In this document: positions 30,286-40,567 of the stretch, piece by piece | How positions within the stretch are numbered: the stretch's first letter is position 1 | Layout of the letters: each line of letters begins with the position of its first letter | DNA from: Diplonema papillatum | Lineage: Eukaryota > Euglenozoa > Diplonemea > Diplonemida > Diplonemidae | Direction: 5' to 3' | Assembly (NCBI GenBank): GCA_030068145.1 | Contig: JAPJBO010000001.1 | Coordinates: 372,001-436,000 of the forward strand | DNA length: 64,000 nt | Made by a program: the position numbers and the translations under genes | Notes under the pieces: model-generated | Told to the model about the DNA's origin: nothing | Seen by the model: only the letters and a program-made list of their open reading frames with translations | Database searches by the model: none

Positions 30286-30818
30286 AGGGCTATATGGTTG
30301 CGGGTTGTGTATTTAGTGCACGCTTTCGTTATGGGTTATGGCTAGCCATGTCCGGGACTGTTTGTGACCGACACCAAGTAAAGGGGGGGGGTCGAATAAT
30401 AACACAATGATTTGTCGAATAATAAAAAAAAATTGAGGAGGCATGATGTGTCGAATAATAACAGGGTCAAGTAATAAAAAAAAATTGGAATGGAGACAGT
30501 GGCTACAAGCGCATCTCAGTTCCGAGCAACATCCAGAGGACGCACAGGAAGCTCAAGTTGCGCTGTACAATCCGTCTTGTGGCTCGTTGGGTGTCGGGAT
30601 CCTGCGGCAACGACGTCAGAAAGGCTAGGGCACCATATCGCCTTTGCAACACACCAGTACTGGCTTGCCCGCGAAAGAGGCCTTTGGTGTGATGACCGGG
30701 GGTATACGAATACAAATGCCGTAGCGAAATGCCTGCGCCCAATCGGTGTTGTGGCAGAAAGCTACCATGAGTATCCACTCGAGTCCGGTGCTGAAGCAGC
30801 GCTTTCCTTGTTTGAAGA

Positions 30819-32954
30819 GTGCCAGTCATTGACTGTTGGCTGCAACGCGTGACAGAAGTGTTCTTCGTGTTCGACAGCCACATTGCGTCGGTGGTTTTGA
30901 CACGCGACCCCAACGTCCTGACGGCATACCTGAACGATCTTTTCAAAAGAAGGTGTGGGACATGCACGTGCAACGGCGGATCCGGGTGTGCTGGGTGTAT
31001 CGTTGCGTACAACACAGTGACTTCTACCTTGACATCTCTGGATGGAATTTTCTGGGAGCCAGAACCATCGGCCGCTGTCGACGAAGACGTCCTCGAATTA
31101 CTGCGGGCCTTGAACATAGCCGATAATGCTGAAGAGGCGGTCGACGTCAACGAAGGAACTGGAGATGTACCTGCAGATGCAGAGCCTGCACGCAAGAAAC
31201 CCAAATGTGAAGTGCCCGACGACAATGCTAAGTCTGCGCACGATAAGCCCAAAGATGAAGTGCCACGTGGCGTTCCGAAGAAGAGGCGGCGACGCGATCT
31301 CTCAGTGCTCGAGAAGATTGCCATTTGCAGGGCGAGTCGGAACGGTGTCGAAAAGGTTTCCCTCATCTCGTTCTGGAACTTATCTGGTGGCGCTACACAG
31401 CTCTTGCAAATTCTGGCGAAGGCTGATGAATGCGAGCGCATCCTAGCCGATCCCACCGTGTCCGCCAGAACGAGGAAGCGGTGTGCCGGAGGTGGGAGGA
31501 AGCCGAAGTACCCAGAGGCGGAAAAACTGCTGAAAGAGTGGTTCGAGCAGAAAGTGGAGGCGAAGGAGCAGGTGACATCAGCACTACTGAAGGAGAAGTT
31601 CTGGGAATTCTTGAGTACAACGAACCCGACGGAGCTCGAAACTGATGTGACGAGGGAATTGATGTCGGGTGTCAAGAAGCGCCTCGATGCGGTCAAGAAA
31701 AGGGTGAATCTCGCCACTAAACAAGCTCCCTCCGAGCGCGAGAAGAAGGTTCATCAGTTTCACTGGAAGCTGCACTCTGCAAATGCCTTGCACGGCTTTG
31801 ACGTGATCATCAATGCCGACGAGTCGCCTCTCTGTCCTTCTGGGAGGTCCCTGCTGTACACAATAACCTACAAAGGGAAGTTGGTTGAAGTAGCAAACGA
31901 GCGACTGTCCCCGTGTGACGGAAAGCGCTTTGCAACACTGCTCTTTGGTGTGGCTGCCAAACCAGACGGCTCTTCCGTGAAACAACCGAACCCCTTCTTG
32001 ATTTTCTCTGGTGCTGGCACCGTGAAAGATGCAGAGGCCAGTGCCTACAGCAAAGACGTGAACGTAGCATTCACGAAGTGCGGTGTCACCACGAGCAATT
32101 TTTTTACCTTGGAGTACGGCGAATACCTGGCCAAGGAATATAAGGGACAGCGAGTGTTACTGATAGTTGACTCTGCTACTTCTCACGTCACCGAAGCTGC
32201 TGCACAGTTTTATGCCGACCGTGGAATTTCCGTTATCATCATTCCATCTGGCTGCACTCAAGACGTCCAGTGTTGTGACCTGGACGTATTCTTCGTCCTC
32301 AAACACTACTACGATGTCTGTTCATCTAAGTACTTCTTGGACAAAGCAATGGCCAAGATGAACAGTGCCACTCGAAGAGTGAGAATGACGGAGTGGGTGG
32401 CCCAGGCAACTGCGAAAACCCTCGACAAGATTAATGTGCATGCTAGCTTCAAGAAACTGGGCTACTTCCTTGGGTGCCCGGGGAGTTCGGCGAATGATGT
32501 CAAACTCCGTACGTTGCCAGACTACGTGTGGACACCACAGACAGGCAAGCACTCAACTACGGGGATGAACGTGTGCTCTACCGCAGCTCCGAAACCCGTT
32601 TCTGAACTGAACTGCTGTCCAAGGTGCAACCTCTATGTCGTTACCTCCTTCCTTGACGAACACATCAGCCAATGCGACGGCTCTGGCTCGGCGCCGTGCC
32701 AAGCGCCACAGCCTTCACAAGATGCCCAGTCACAGGTTGACGTGAACGCAGGAGCTGGAGGCGAAGAGGATCCTGAGGAAGAGGTCGACGTGCCACAATC
32801 GCAGTTCCACAGCTCGAGCAGGAAGTACAGTTGTATTGCACCATGCAAGTTCACCGCTGGACAACAGAGAACCTGGATTCCTCACACCAAAGTGTGCCCA
32901 CACTGGAAAGGTCACTGTACGAAGAACAACCTCATGCGCTTCTCCAAGAAGTGA
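30819..32954 (+). CDS. pogo/Tigger-type DDE transposase
   Basis: 711 residues. After a Cys-rich N-terminal patch (CGTCTCNGGSGCAGC, 46-60) and a basic KKRRRR (154-159) come the DNA-binding region (from LSVLEKIAI, 161) and a CENP-B-like half with a GGGRKPKYPEAEKLL segment near 224-238. The DDE core follows: INADES (D334), LLIVDSATSH (D451) and PSGCTQDVQCCDLDV (D487, where pogo proteins have the QPLDV box). The C terminus has a CCPRCNLY...HISQC zinc-binding pattern and a second CxxC-like stretch. The catalytic triad looks present. An overlapping upstream frame (30,490-30,852, 120 residues) in another phase may be a 5' exon or an older part of the gene. Confidence 0.9.
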   Translation: MPVIDCWLQRVTEVFFVFDSHIASVVLTRDPNVLTAYLNDLFKRRCGTCTCNGGSGCAGCIVAYNTVTSTLTSLDGIFWEPEPSAAVDEDVLELLRALNIADNAEEAVDVNEGTGDVPADAEPARKKPKCEVPDDNAKSAHDKPKDEVPRGVPKKRRRRDLSVLEKIAICRASRNGVEKVSLISFWNLSGGATQLLQILAKADECERILADPTVSARTRKRCAGGGRKPKYPEAEKLLKEWFEQKVEAKEQVTSALLKEKFWEFLSTTNPTELETDVTRELMSGVKKRLDAVKKRVNLATKQAPSEREKKVHQFHWKLHSANALHGFDVIINADESPLCPSGRSLLYTITYKGKLVEVANERLSPCDGKRFATLLFGVAAKPDGSSVKQPNPFLIFSGAGTVKDAEASAYSKDVNVAFTKCGVTTSNFFTLEYGEYLAKEYKGQRVLLIVDSATSHVTEAAAQFYADRGISVIIIPSGCTQDVQCCDLDVFFVLKHYYDVCSSKYFLDKAMAKMNSATRRVRMTEWVAQATAKTLDKINVHASFKKLGYFLGCPGSSANDVKLRTLPDYVWTPQTGKHSTTGMNVCSTAAPKPVSELNCCPRCNLYVVTSFLDEHISQCDGSGSAPCQAPQPSQDAQSQVDVNAGAGGEEDPEEEVDVPQSQFHSSSRKYSCIAPCKFTAGQQRTWIPHTKVCPHWKGHCTKNNLMRFSKK

Positions 32955-33125
32955 GCTACTTCGCTGCACCTTCCATGTCTTGTCATCTGCCTTCTACGTT
33001 TTCTTCATCACGCGACACGCCGCAACTTGAATCGACTCATCGTTCTTTTCTATCCTGCGCGGTTGCTTCCCAGTTGAATGGATGAGGCGACAATCTTTGG
33101 CTCTGAACTGCATCCAGACTGCCGT

Positions 33126-33300
33126 GTGTCAAATAATAACAGGGTCAAATAATAAAAAAAATAGGTGTAATGCCCTTATATCCCACTCAAAACAAATTTG
33201 TGCCCTTATATCCCACTTCAAACAAATTTTGTGCCCTTATATCCCAAACTGGGATATAAGGGCACAAATTTGTTTTGACAAATTTGAATCGAGGAAAATG
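33126..33300. repeat. TATATCCC palindromic repeat, left group
   Basis: Copies of TGCCCTTATATCCCA and CAAACAAATTTGTG run one way and then turn back as TGGGATATAAGGGCACAAAT, forming a hairpin near 33,230-33,280. The same group occurs at 39,838-40,012. Confidence 0.85.
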
Positions 33301-34628
33301 CTGGAAAACTTGCCGAGGAGGGGCTTGACCACCACTCACCTTGAAACCCAAGGGTGGTTGGCTCGACCATCCGGATACCTACGGCGAAAAAAAAAAAACT
33401 TTTCGTCCAGCCGGACGCTGGACTCCTGTAGCTGTTGCTATTGCCACTGCATGCGTCCACGCTGACATTGGCAGTGACATGGAGACATCACGTGTCGCGA
33501 GTTGACGCCCACGCCTGGCACGGCGAGCCAAAGCCGAAATCGAACCCGAACCCAGAAGTTCTGAGGAGTGATGGTGGCAGAACCGAACCCGAAACCGAAC
33601 CTCAACCCGAAACCGAACCAGTGCCCGATAGCCTCGGATAGGAAACCAAACTCGGAACTGAACCCAGATTACAAGACAGATGGCCAGAACCGCGGAGGAC
33701 GGTGGGCTAACAACCCAAGGTGGCGACACAGTCGGACACTGTTGCCGACAGACGGAATCTGCAGCTCACGCAAGAATGGCTGATTCCTTCCTAAAGTCAT
33801 CAACTGTCGTTGTGCCCACGCCTGCACCGCAACTGGTTGCACACACACCGGTTGCACGACGGTGGACACAGCTTCCTTCACTGCAGGCTTCACTGCGTAA
33901 GTGAAATCAGCTGTGACTGTGGCTGACTCGCAGCCGCGTGACAGCGGCGCCTTCCCTCCACTGAGCCAGTAGTCCCGGTCCTGCTGCTGTTCCTTGCTGC
34001 AGCTGCTGCTCCATTGTCCAGAGGTAACTGGACCAGGCTCTCCACTCCAGGCACTCGGAGTCGGACAGCTATAGCGATACCCTGTGTTCTGGTCCCCGAA
34101 TCTGGAGGTGAATCCTGCAGACGTGCGGTGGGTGTGCAGTTTACGGCTGCCGCGACACTGTCCGGTCACTCAGTGACTGACACTGTGACAGTCACAGTGT
34201 GACACAGCCTCAACAAGGACAGTGGAGAATGACCGTGGTCACTGGTATGTCAGGCCAAGAAACGGATCATGAGTCTGATGAGATCAGTTGTCTCGCCTGA
34301 CTCTCGGCTGTAGCATCTGGCCAGCTACTACAGTTCTGTCACCGCGATTAGCCCCGAACGTCAGCGTGGCACGCCGTGACACGCCGCACGGTCAGACGGT
34401 GCAGCCAGGCACCTGGCTCTGATGCGGTTCTCTTGAGTACTTGCTTGAGCCTCCCAAGTTGAGGCACCCGATCGGGGATCGAGTGTGGCCGCGGTGGCCA
34501 GCTTGAAGTTGTGAAACGGTGCAACCAGTCGCTCTGAGGCACCCAGAACGTCTTGAGACGTCTCGGGTGGGGCACTGAAGCCAGCTTTATGCCTACGGAC
34601 AAGGAAACACCAAAAACGAATGGAACGG
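33301..34628. other. Low-complexity and unrecognised stretch in the transposon
   Basis: 33,530-33,670 is a run of CCGAACC/CCGAAACC words. 33,800-34,330 is rich in CTG/CAG and CAGTCAC words with small palindromes (ACTGTGACAGTCACAGT near 34,182). No gene recognised. Confidence 0.5.
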
Positions 34629-35159
34629 GCTGGACTGGGTCAAAAATTTTGGTCAAATTTTAGGGGTCCAAATTTTTGGGGTCGAAAATTTTGGTCGAGA
34701 TTTTTGGTCCAAATCTTTGGTCGAAATTCTTGGGGTCCAATTTTTGGGGTCGAAATTTTGGGTCCAAAAATTTTGGTCGAAATTTTGGGTCCAAATTTTT
34801 GGTCAAAATTTTTGGGGTCCAATTTTTGGGGTCGAAATTTTGGGTCCAAAAATTTTGGTCGAATTTTTGGGTCCAAAAATTTTGGGAAACTTACAAATAT
34901 ATGCGCGATAAACTGCCGAAAAAACTGTGCGCATTCGAAACGTATGCGCGAAAAACTGTTTTTTTTTACAAATATATGCGCGAAAAAACTAAAATTGACA
35001 AATATATGCGCGGTGCATATGTTTGTCAGTTTTAGTTTTTTCGCGCATATATTTGTAAAAAAAACAGTTTTTCGCGCATATATTTGTAAAAAACAGTTTT
35101 TTCGCGCATATATTTGTAAAAAACAGGTTTTTCGCGCATATATTTGTAAAAAACAGTTT

Positions 35160-35935
35160 TTTCGCGCATATGCCACAATTCTTGTTGGGAGACCCTTTCA
35201 AAAAAATTCCCCCCAAAGTGCCTATTTCGAGTGTTTAGCCTCATTAAAGCCATCAAAAGTGAATTCAGACGGGTTTTTGACGCCAAACACAGCATCGCGA
35301 GAATATGGGGTCCACAATGAATGTACTTCAACGTACTATACAAAATGACATACACTCACACATTTGTAAAAATACCATGAAGTTCGTAGCCTATTATAGG
35401 GCCCACAAAGTGACTATTTCGGGTGTATGATGCCAAAAACAACGAGAGGTTCCACAACGGATGTACCATGCAGGGTCAAAACCTTGTGTCTTTTTGGAAA
35501 TGGCCAAAAAAGAAATTCCGGAAAAAAATTGGGTTTTTTGAATTTTAAAATTTTGGAACAAAAACTGCGGTAATTTTTGATGAAGTTGAGCAATTTTTTT
35601 TTTTCCATTTTTGGGGGCCACCAGCCCCGTGGCAGTGTTTCAAAAAGACACAAGGTACGAGCGCGGAAATCCGCCACCCGCCATTCGGCTAGAGTGCAAG
35701 AACACAATTGCGAAGCGTACTACAAACGGATAGTGTTACAAAGGCGAACGAATCATGCGAGAACCTATGGAGGGGCCCCTCGACAGCTTTCAGAACACGG
35801 CATAGTAAGTCAAGAGTCGGATAAGCGTGTGCACATTCTACTCCCGTTTGATCTGCATTTTCCACCTTGCCCCCCTTTCTTTGATCTGCTGTGTGTATTT
35901 GCAAAACAGTTCCGGCACGGCGGGTTTGCGGGGTT
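35160..35935 (+). repeat. 770 bp unit of the inverted complex, forward copy
   Basis: It runs from GCCACAATTCTTGTTGGGAG to CAGTTCCGGCACGGCGGG and includes CCTATTATAGGGCCCAC, a palindromic TTGTGTCTTTTTGG...CAAAAAGACACAAGG pair, and TCGAACTATGG-like unique text. About 71- and 97-codon frames recur in all copies, but so does every other feature of the near-identical copies, so coding cannot be inferred. Confidence 0.9.
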
Positions 35936-36330
35936 TGCGGGTTAGGGTATGCGGGTTTGCGGGGTTTGCGGGTTAGGGTGCGCGGGTTGGCGGGTTTGCG
36001 GGTTAGAGTACGCGGGTTTGCGGGGTTTGCGGGTTAGGGTACGCGGGTTTGCGGGTTTGCGGGTTTGCGGGTTTGGGTTTGCGGGTCTCGGTATGCGGGT
36101 ATTAGGGTTGGCGGGTTCGGGTATGCGGGTTTGCGGGGTTTGCGGGTTAGGGTATGCGGGTTTGCGGGGTTTGCGGGTTAGGGTTTGCGGGTTAGGGTAT
36201 GCGGGTTTGCGGGTCTCGGTATGCGGGTATTAGGGTTGGCGGGTTCGGGTATGCGGGTTTGCGGGGTTTGCGGGTTAGGGTATGCGAAGGTTTGCGGGTT
36301 AGGGTATGCGGGTTTGCGGGTCTGGGTATG
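35920..36330 (+). repeat. G-rich telomere-like minisatellite, forward array
   Basis: Words GCGGGTTTGCGGG, GCGGGTTAGGGT and GTATGCGGG alternate irregularly. TTAGGGT occurs in most turns. Runs of GGG every 5-8 bases could form quadruplexes. On the complementary strand the same words fill 36,897-37,236. Confidence 0.92.
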
Positions 36331-36896
36331 CCAGCCTCCAGTGATAAGAGGCGCTCTGCTTTTGTTGCAAAGAAAACGTATTTGTAGTGCGCGAAAAAAC
36401 TGTTTTTTTTTTTTTTTTTTTTTACAAATATATGCGCGAAAAAACTGTTTTTTACAAATATATGCGCGAAAAAACTGTTTTTTACAAATATATGCGCGAA
36501 AAACTGTTTTTTTTACAAATATATGCGCGAAAAAACTAAAACTGACAAACATATGCACCGCGCATATATTTGTCAATTTTAGTTTTTTCGCGCATATATT
36601 TGTAAAAAAAACAGTTTTTCGCGCATACGTTTCGTATGCGCACAGTTTTTTCGGCAGTTTATCGCGCATATATTTGTAAGTTTCCCAAAAAATTTGGGTA
36701 ATATACCAGGATATGCGCGAAAAACTAAAATTTACAAATATATGCGCGGTGCATATATTTGTAAATTTTAGTTTTTTCGCGCATATATTTGTAAAAAAAA
36801 ACAGTTTTTTCGCGCATATATTTGTAAAAAACAGTTTTTTCGCGCATATAAAAAAACAGTTTTTTCGCGCATATATTTGTAAAAAAAAAAAAAAAA

Positions 36897-37236
36897 ACCC
36901 AACCCTAATACCCGCATACCGAGACCCGCAAACCCGCATACCCTAACCCGCAAACCCCGCAAACCCGCATACCCTAACCCGCAAACCCGCAAACCCGCAT
37001 ACCCTAACCCGCAAACCCCGCAAACCCGCATACCCGAACCCGCCAACCCTCATACCCGCATACCGAGACCCGCAAACCCGCGTACCCTAACCCGCAAACC
37101 CGCCAACCCGCGTACCCTAACCCGCAAACCCCGCAAACCCGCGTACTCTAACCCGCAAACCCGCCAACCCGCGCACCCTAACCCGCAAACCCCGCAAACC
37201 CGCATACCCTAACCCGCAAACCCCGCAAACCCGCAA
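36897..37236 (-). repeat. G-rich telomere-like minisatellite, inverted array
   Basis: ACCCTAACCCGCAAACCC words, the complement of the 35,920-36,330 array, facing it across the CGCGCATATATTTG block. Confidence 0.92.
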
Positions 37237-38000
37237 ACCCGCCGTGCCGGAACTGTTTTGCAAATACACACAGCAGATCAAAGAAAGGGGGGCAAGGTGG
37301 AAAATGCAGATCAAACGGGAGTAGAATGTGCACACGCTTATCCGACTCTTGACTTACTATGCCGTGTTCTGAAAGCTGTCGAGGGGCCCCTCCATAGGTT
37401 CTCGCATGATTCGTTCGCCTTTGTAACACTATCCGTTTGTAGTACGCTTCGCAATTGTGTTCTTGCACTCTAGCCGAATGGCGGGTGGCGGATTTCCGCG
37501 CTCGTACCTTGTGTCTTTTTGAAACACTGCCACGGGGCTGGTGGCCCCCAAAAATGGAAAAAAAAATATTGCTCAACTTCATCAAAAATAACCGCAGTTT
37601 TTGTTCCAAAATTTTAAAATTCAAAAAACCCAATTTTTTTCCGGAATTTCTTTTTTGGCCATTTCCAAAAAGACACAAGGTTTTGACCCTGCATGGTACA
37701 TCCGTTGTGGAACCTCTCGTTGTTTTTGGCATCATACACCCGAAATAGTCACTTTGTGGGCCCTATAATAGGCTACGAACTTCATGGTATTTTTACAAAT
37801 GTGTGAGTGTATGTCATTTTGTATAGTACGTTGAAGTACATTCATTGTGGACCCCATATTCTCGCGATGCTGTGTTTGGCGTCAAAAACCCGTCTGAATT
37901 CACTTTTGATGGCTTTAATGAGGCTAAACACTCGAAATAGGCACTTTGGGGGGAATTTTTTTTGAAAGGGTCTCCCAACAAGAATTGTGGCATATGCGCG
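37236..38000 (-). repeat. 770 bp unit of the inverted complex, inverted copy 1
   Basis: The reverse complement of 35,160-35,935 with very few differences, beginning GCCGTGCCGGAACTGTTTTG. Confidence 0.92.
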
Positions 38001-38565
38001 AAAAAACTGTTTTTTACAAATATATGCGCGAAAAAACTGTTTTTTACAAATATATGCGCGAAAAACTGTTTTTTTTACAAATATATGCGCGAAAAAACTA
38101 AAACTGACAAACATATGCACCGCGCATATATTTGTCAATTTTAGTTTTTTCGCGCATATATTTGTAAAAAAAACAGTTTTTCGCGCATACGTTTCGTATG
38201 CGCACAGTTTTTTCGGCAGTTTATCGCGCATATATTTGTAAGTTTCCCAAAAAATTTGGTCGAAATTTTGGGTCCAAATTTTTTGGGTAATATACCAGGA
38301 TATGCGCGAAAAACTAAAATTTACAAATATATGCGCGGTGCATATATTTGTAAATTTTAGTTTTTTCGCGCATATATTTGTAAAAAAAACAGTTTTTTCG
38401 CGCATATATTTGTAAAAAACAGTTTTTTCGCGCATATATTTGTAAAAAAAAAAAAAAACCAACCCTAATACCCGCATACCGAGACCCGCAAACCCGCATA
38501 CCCTAACCCGCAAACCCCGCAAACCCGCATACCCTAACCCGCAAACCCCGCAAACCCGCAAACCC

Positions 38566-39318
38566 GCCGTGCCGGAACTGTTTTGCAAATACACACAGCA
38601 GATCAAAGAAAGGGGGGCAAGGTGGAAAATGCAGATCAAACGGGAGTAGAATGTGCACACGCTTATCCGACTCTTGACTTACTATGCCGTGTTCTGAAAG
38701 CTGTCGAGGGGCCCCTCCATAGGTTCTCGCATGATTCGTTCGCCTTTGTAACACTATCCGTTTGTAGTACGCTTCGCAATTGTGTTCTTGCACTCTAGCC
38801 GAATGGCGGGTGGCGGATTTCCGCGCTCGTACCTTGTGTCTTTTTGAAACACTGCCACGGGGCTGGTGGCCCCCAAAAATGGAAAAAAAAAAATTGCTCA
38901 ACTTCATCAAAAATTACCGCAGTTTTTGTTCCAAAATTTTAAAATTCAAAAAACCCAATTTTTTTCCGGAATTTCTTTTTTGGCCATTTCCAAAAAGACA
39001 CAAGGTTTTGACCCTGCATGGTACATCCGTTGTGGAACCTCTCGTTGTTTTTGGCATCATACACCCGAAATAGTCACTTTGTGGGCCCTATAATAGGCTA
39101 CGAACTTCATGGTATTTTTACAAATGTGTGAGTGTATGTCATTTTGTATAGTACGTTGAAGTACATTCATTGTGGACCCCATATTCTCGCGATGCTGTGT
39201 TTGGCGTCAAAAACCCGTCTGAATTCACTTTTGATGGCTTTAATGAGGCTAAACACTCGAAATAGGCACTTTGGGGGGAATTTTTTTGAAAGGGTCTCCC
39301 AACAAGAATTGTGGCATA
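38566..39318 (-). repeat. 770 bp unit of the inverted complex, inverted copy 2
   Basis: Direct copy of 37,236-38,000, about 1,325 bp further on, with near identity. Together with the intervening array it shows that a whole arm was duplicated. Confidence 0.92.
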
Positions 39319-39837
39319 TGCGCGAAAAAACTGTTTTTTACAAATATATGCGCGAAAAAACTGTTTTTTACAAATATATGCGCGAAAAACTGTTTTTTTT
39401 ACAAATATATGCTCGAAAAAAACTAAAACTGACAAACATATGCACCGCGCATATATTTGTCAATTTTAGTTTTTTCGCGCATATATTTGTAAAAAAAAAC
39501 AGTTTTTCGCGCATACGTTTCGTATGCGCACAGTTTTTTCGGCAGTTTATCGCGCATATATTTGTAAGTTTCCCAAAATTTTTGGTCGAAATCTTTGGTC
39601 GAAATTTTGGGTCCAAATTTTTGGTCCAATTTTTTGGCATCGAAATTTTTGGTCGAGATTTTTGGTCGAATTTTTTGGGTCCAGATTTTTGGTCAAAATC
39701 TAGTTGGGCAAAATGTTGGGGCAAAATTTGGTCGAAAATTTTGCCCTCGAATTTTTGGACGTTGTGGCCGAGTCAAAGCACGCACGCCACCGGCACCATG
39801 GGTGGCCGGTTCGGTTCCCTCAAAAGACTTTTTACAC

Positions 39838-40012
39838 GACCAAACAAATTTTGTGCCCTTATATCCCACTTCAAACAAATTTTGTTCCTTTATATCCCAG
39901 ATTGGGATATAAGGGCACAAATTTGTTTGAAGTGGGATATAAGGGCACAAAATTTGTTTGAAGTGGGATATAAGGGCACAAATTTGTTTGGGGTGGGATA
40001 TAAGGGAAATTT
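39838..40012. repeat. TATATCCC palindromic repeat, right group
   Basis: Two units of TGCCCTTATATCCCACTTC, then three or more of its complement GAAGTGGGATATAAGGGCAC. Relates to 33,126-33,300. Confidence 0.88.
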
Positions 40013-40307
40013 ACCAAAAAAATATGAACAACCAGGCGTGTGTCAAATAAATGTTATTATTCGACCCCCCCCCCTTTACATTCCTTCGTTCCAAAAAAAA
40101 AAAAAAGGACTTGATCGACCGGCATCAAACATGGAAGATGAACCATTCCTTTTGAGATTTTCCCCCTCGACGAGCGAAACCTGGGACGAGGTGCACACAA
40201 CACCGCGTGAAAAAGAATAAAGAGGACTAGTCCCTCGAGGTTTCATACCCTACCTGCGGAGTAGTCTTACACTCCCTGCGACCCCTTTCCCTTTTCTATT
40301 TTCCACT

Positions 40308-40473
40308 TTTTTCGAAGAAGACTTATCAAACATGCACGAGAGTCAATGGCCTGCCTAAACATTAAAACCGTACACCGCGAGAGTAGGAGAAAGTAGAAAA
40401 GGGAAACTAGAGTTTTCGTTGACCGCACTACCCTGAGCCCAAATCCTGGACGTAGTTTCAGGTGGCAAATTTG
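40308..40473 (+). repeat. Families C and D side by side
   Basis: 40,308-40,372 is a family C relative (CAAACATGCACGAGAG, TGCCTAAACATTAAA); 40,372-40,473 is family D (AGTAGGAGAAAG, TTTTCGTTGACCGCAC). It ends about 95 bp before exon 2 of the transporter. Confidence 0.75.
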
Positions 40474-40567
40474 GCAAATGATCATGATCAGAAGGTCCTA
40501 CTTGGTTCAGTTTCCTCACACATTGCATGTGGCTAAAACTACAAATTTCCTTCCCGGAACAACACAG

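Larger units (their letters stand above)
34629..39760. repeat. Giant nested inverted-repeat complex (about 5.1 kb)
   Basis: From the outside in: GGTCGAAATTTTTGGTC-type arrays at 34,629-34,893 and, at the right, 39,575-39,760. CGCGCATATATTTGTAAAA arrays lie at 34,895-35,170, 36,395-36,880, 37,995-38,455 and 39,318-39,570. A roughly 770 bp unit is present once forward (35,160-35,935) and twice inverted (37,236-38,000 and 38,566-39,318). G-rich GCGGGTTAGGGT arrays lie at 35,920-36,330, with complementary arrays at 36,897-37,236 and 38,458-38,566. The two inverted units repeat with a period of about 1,325 bp. Many overlapping open frames here are repeat artefacts. Confidence 0.9.
30381..40076 (+). 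mobile_element. pogo-like (Tc1/mariner superfamily) transposon with huge internal expansion
   Basis: The left end AAGGGGGGGGGTCGAATAAT and the right end, in complement AAGGGGGGGGGGTCGAATAA, are inverted and each bordered by TA (30,379-30,380 and 40,077-40,078). TGTCGAATAATAACAGGGTC repeats lie inside the left end, and relatives (GTCAAATAATAACAGGGTC) at 33,126. A DDE transposase (30,819-32,954) fills the left third. The remaining 7 kb are palindromic arrays of unknown nature, either nested insertions or captured sequence. An alternative is that the right TIR belongs to a second, truncated copy. Confidence 0.7.

Noticed and set aside
35949-36939. Proteins made of RVCGLGYAG or KNCFLQIYAR repeats
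   Set aside because: They come from the G-rich and CGCGCATATATTTG arrays and their mirror copies.
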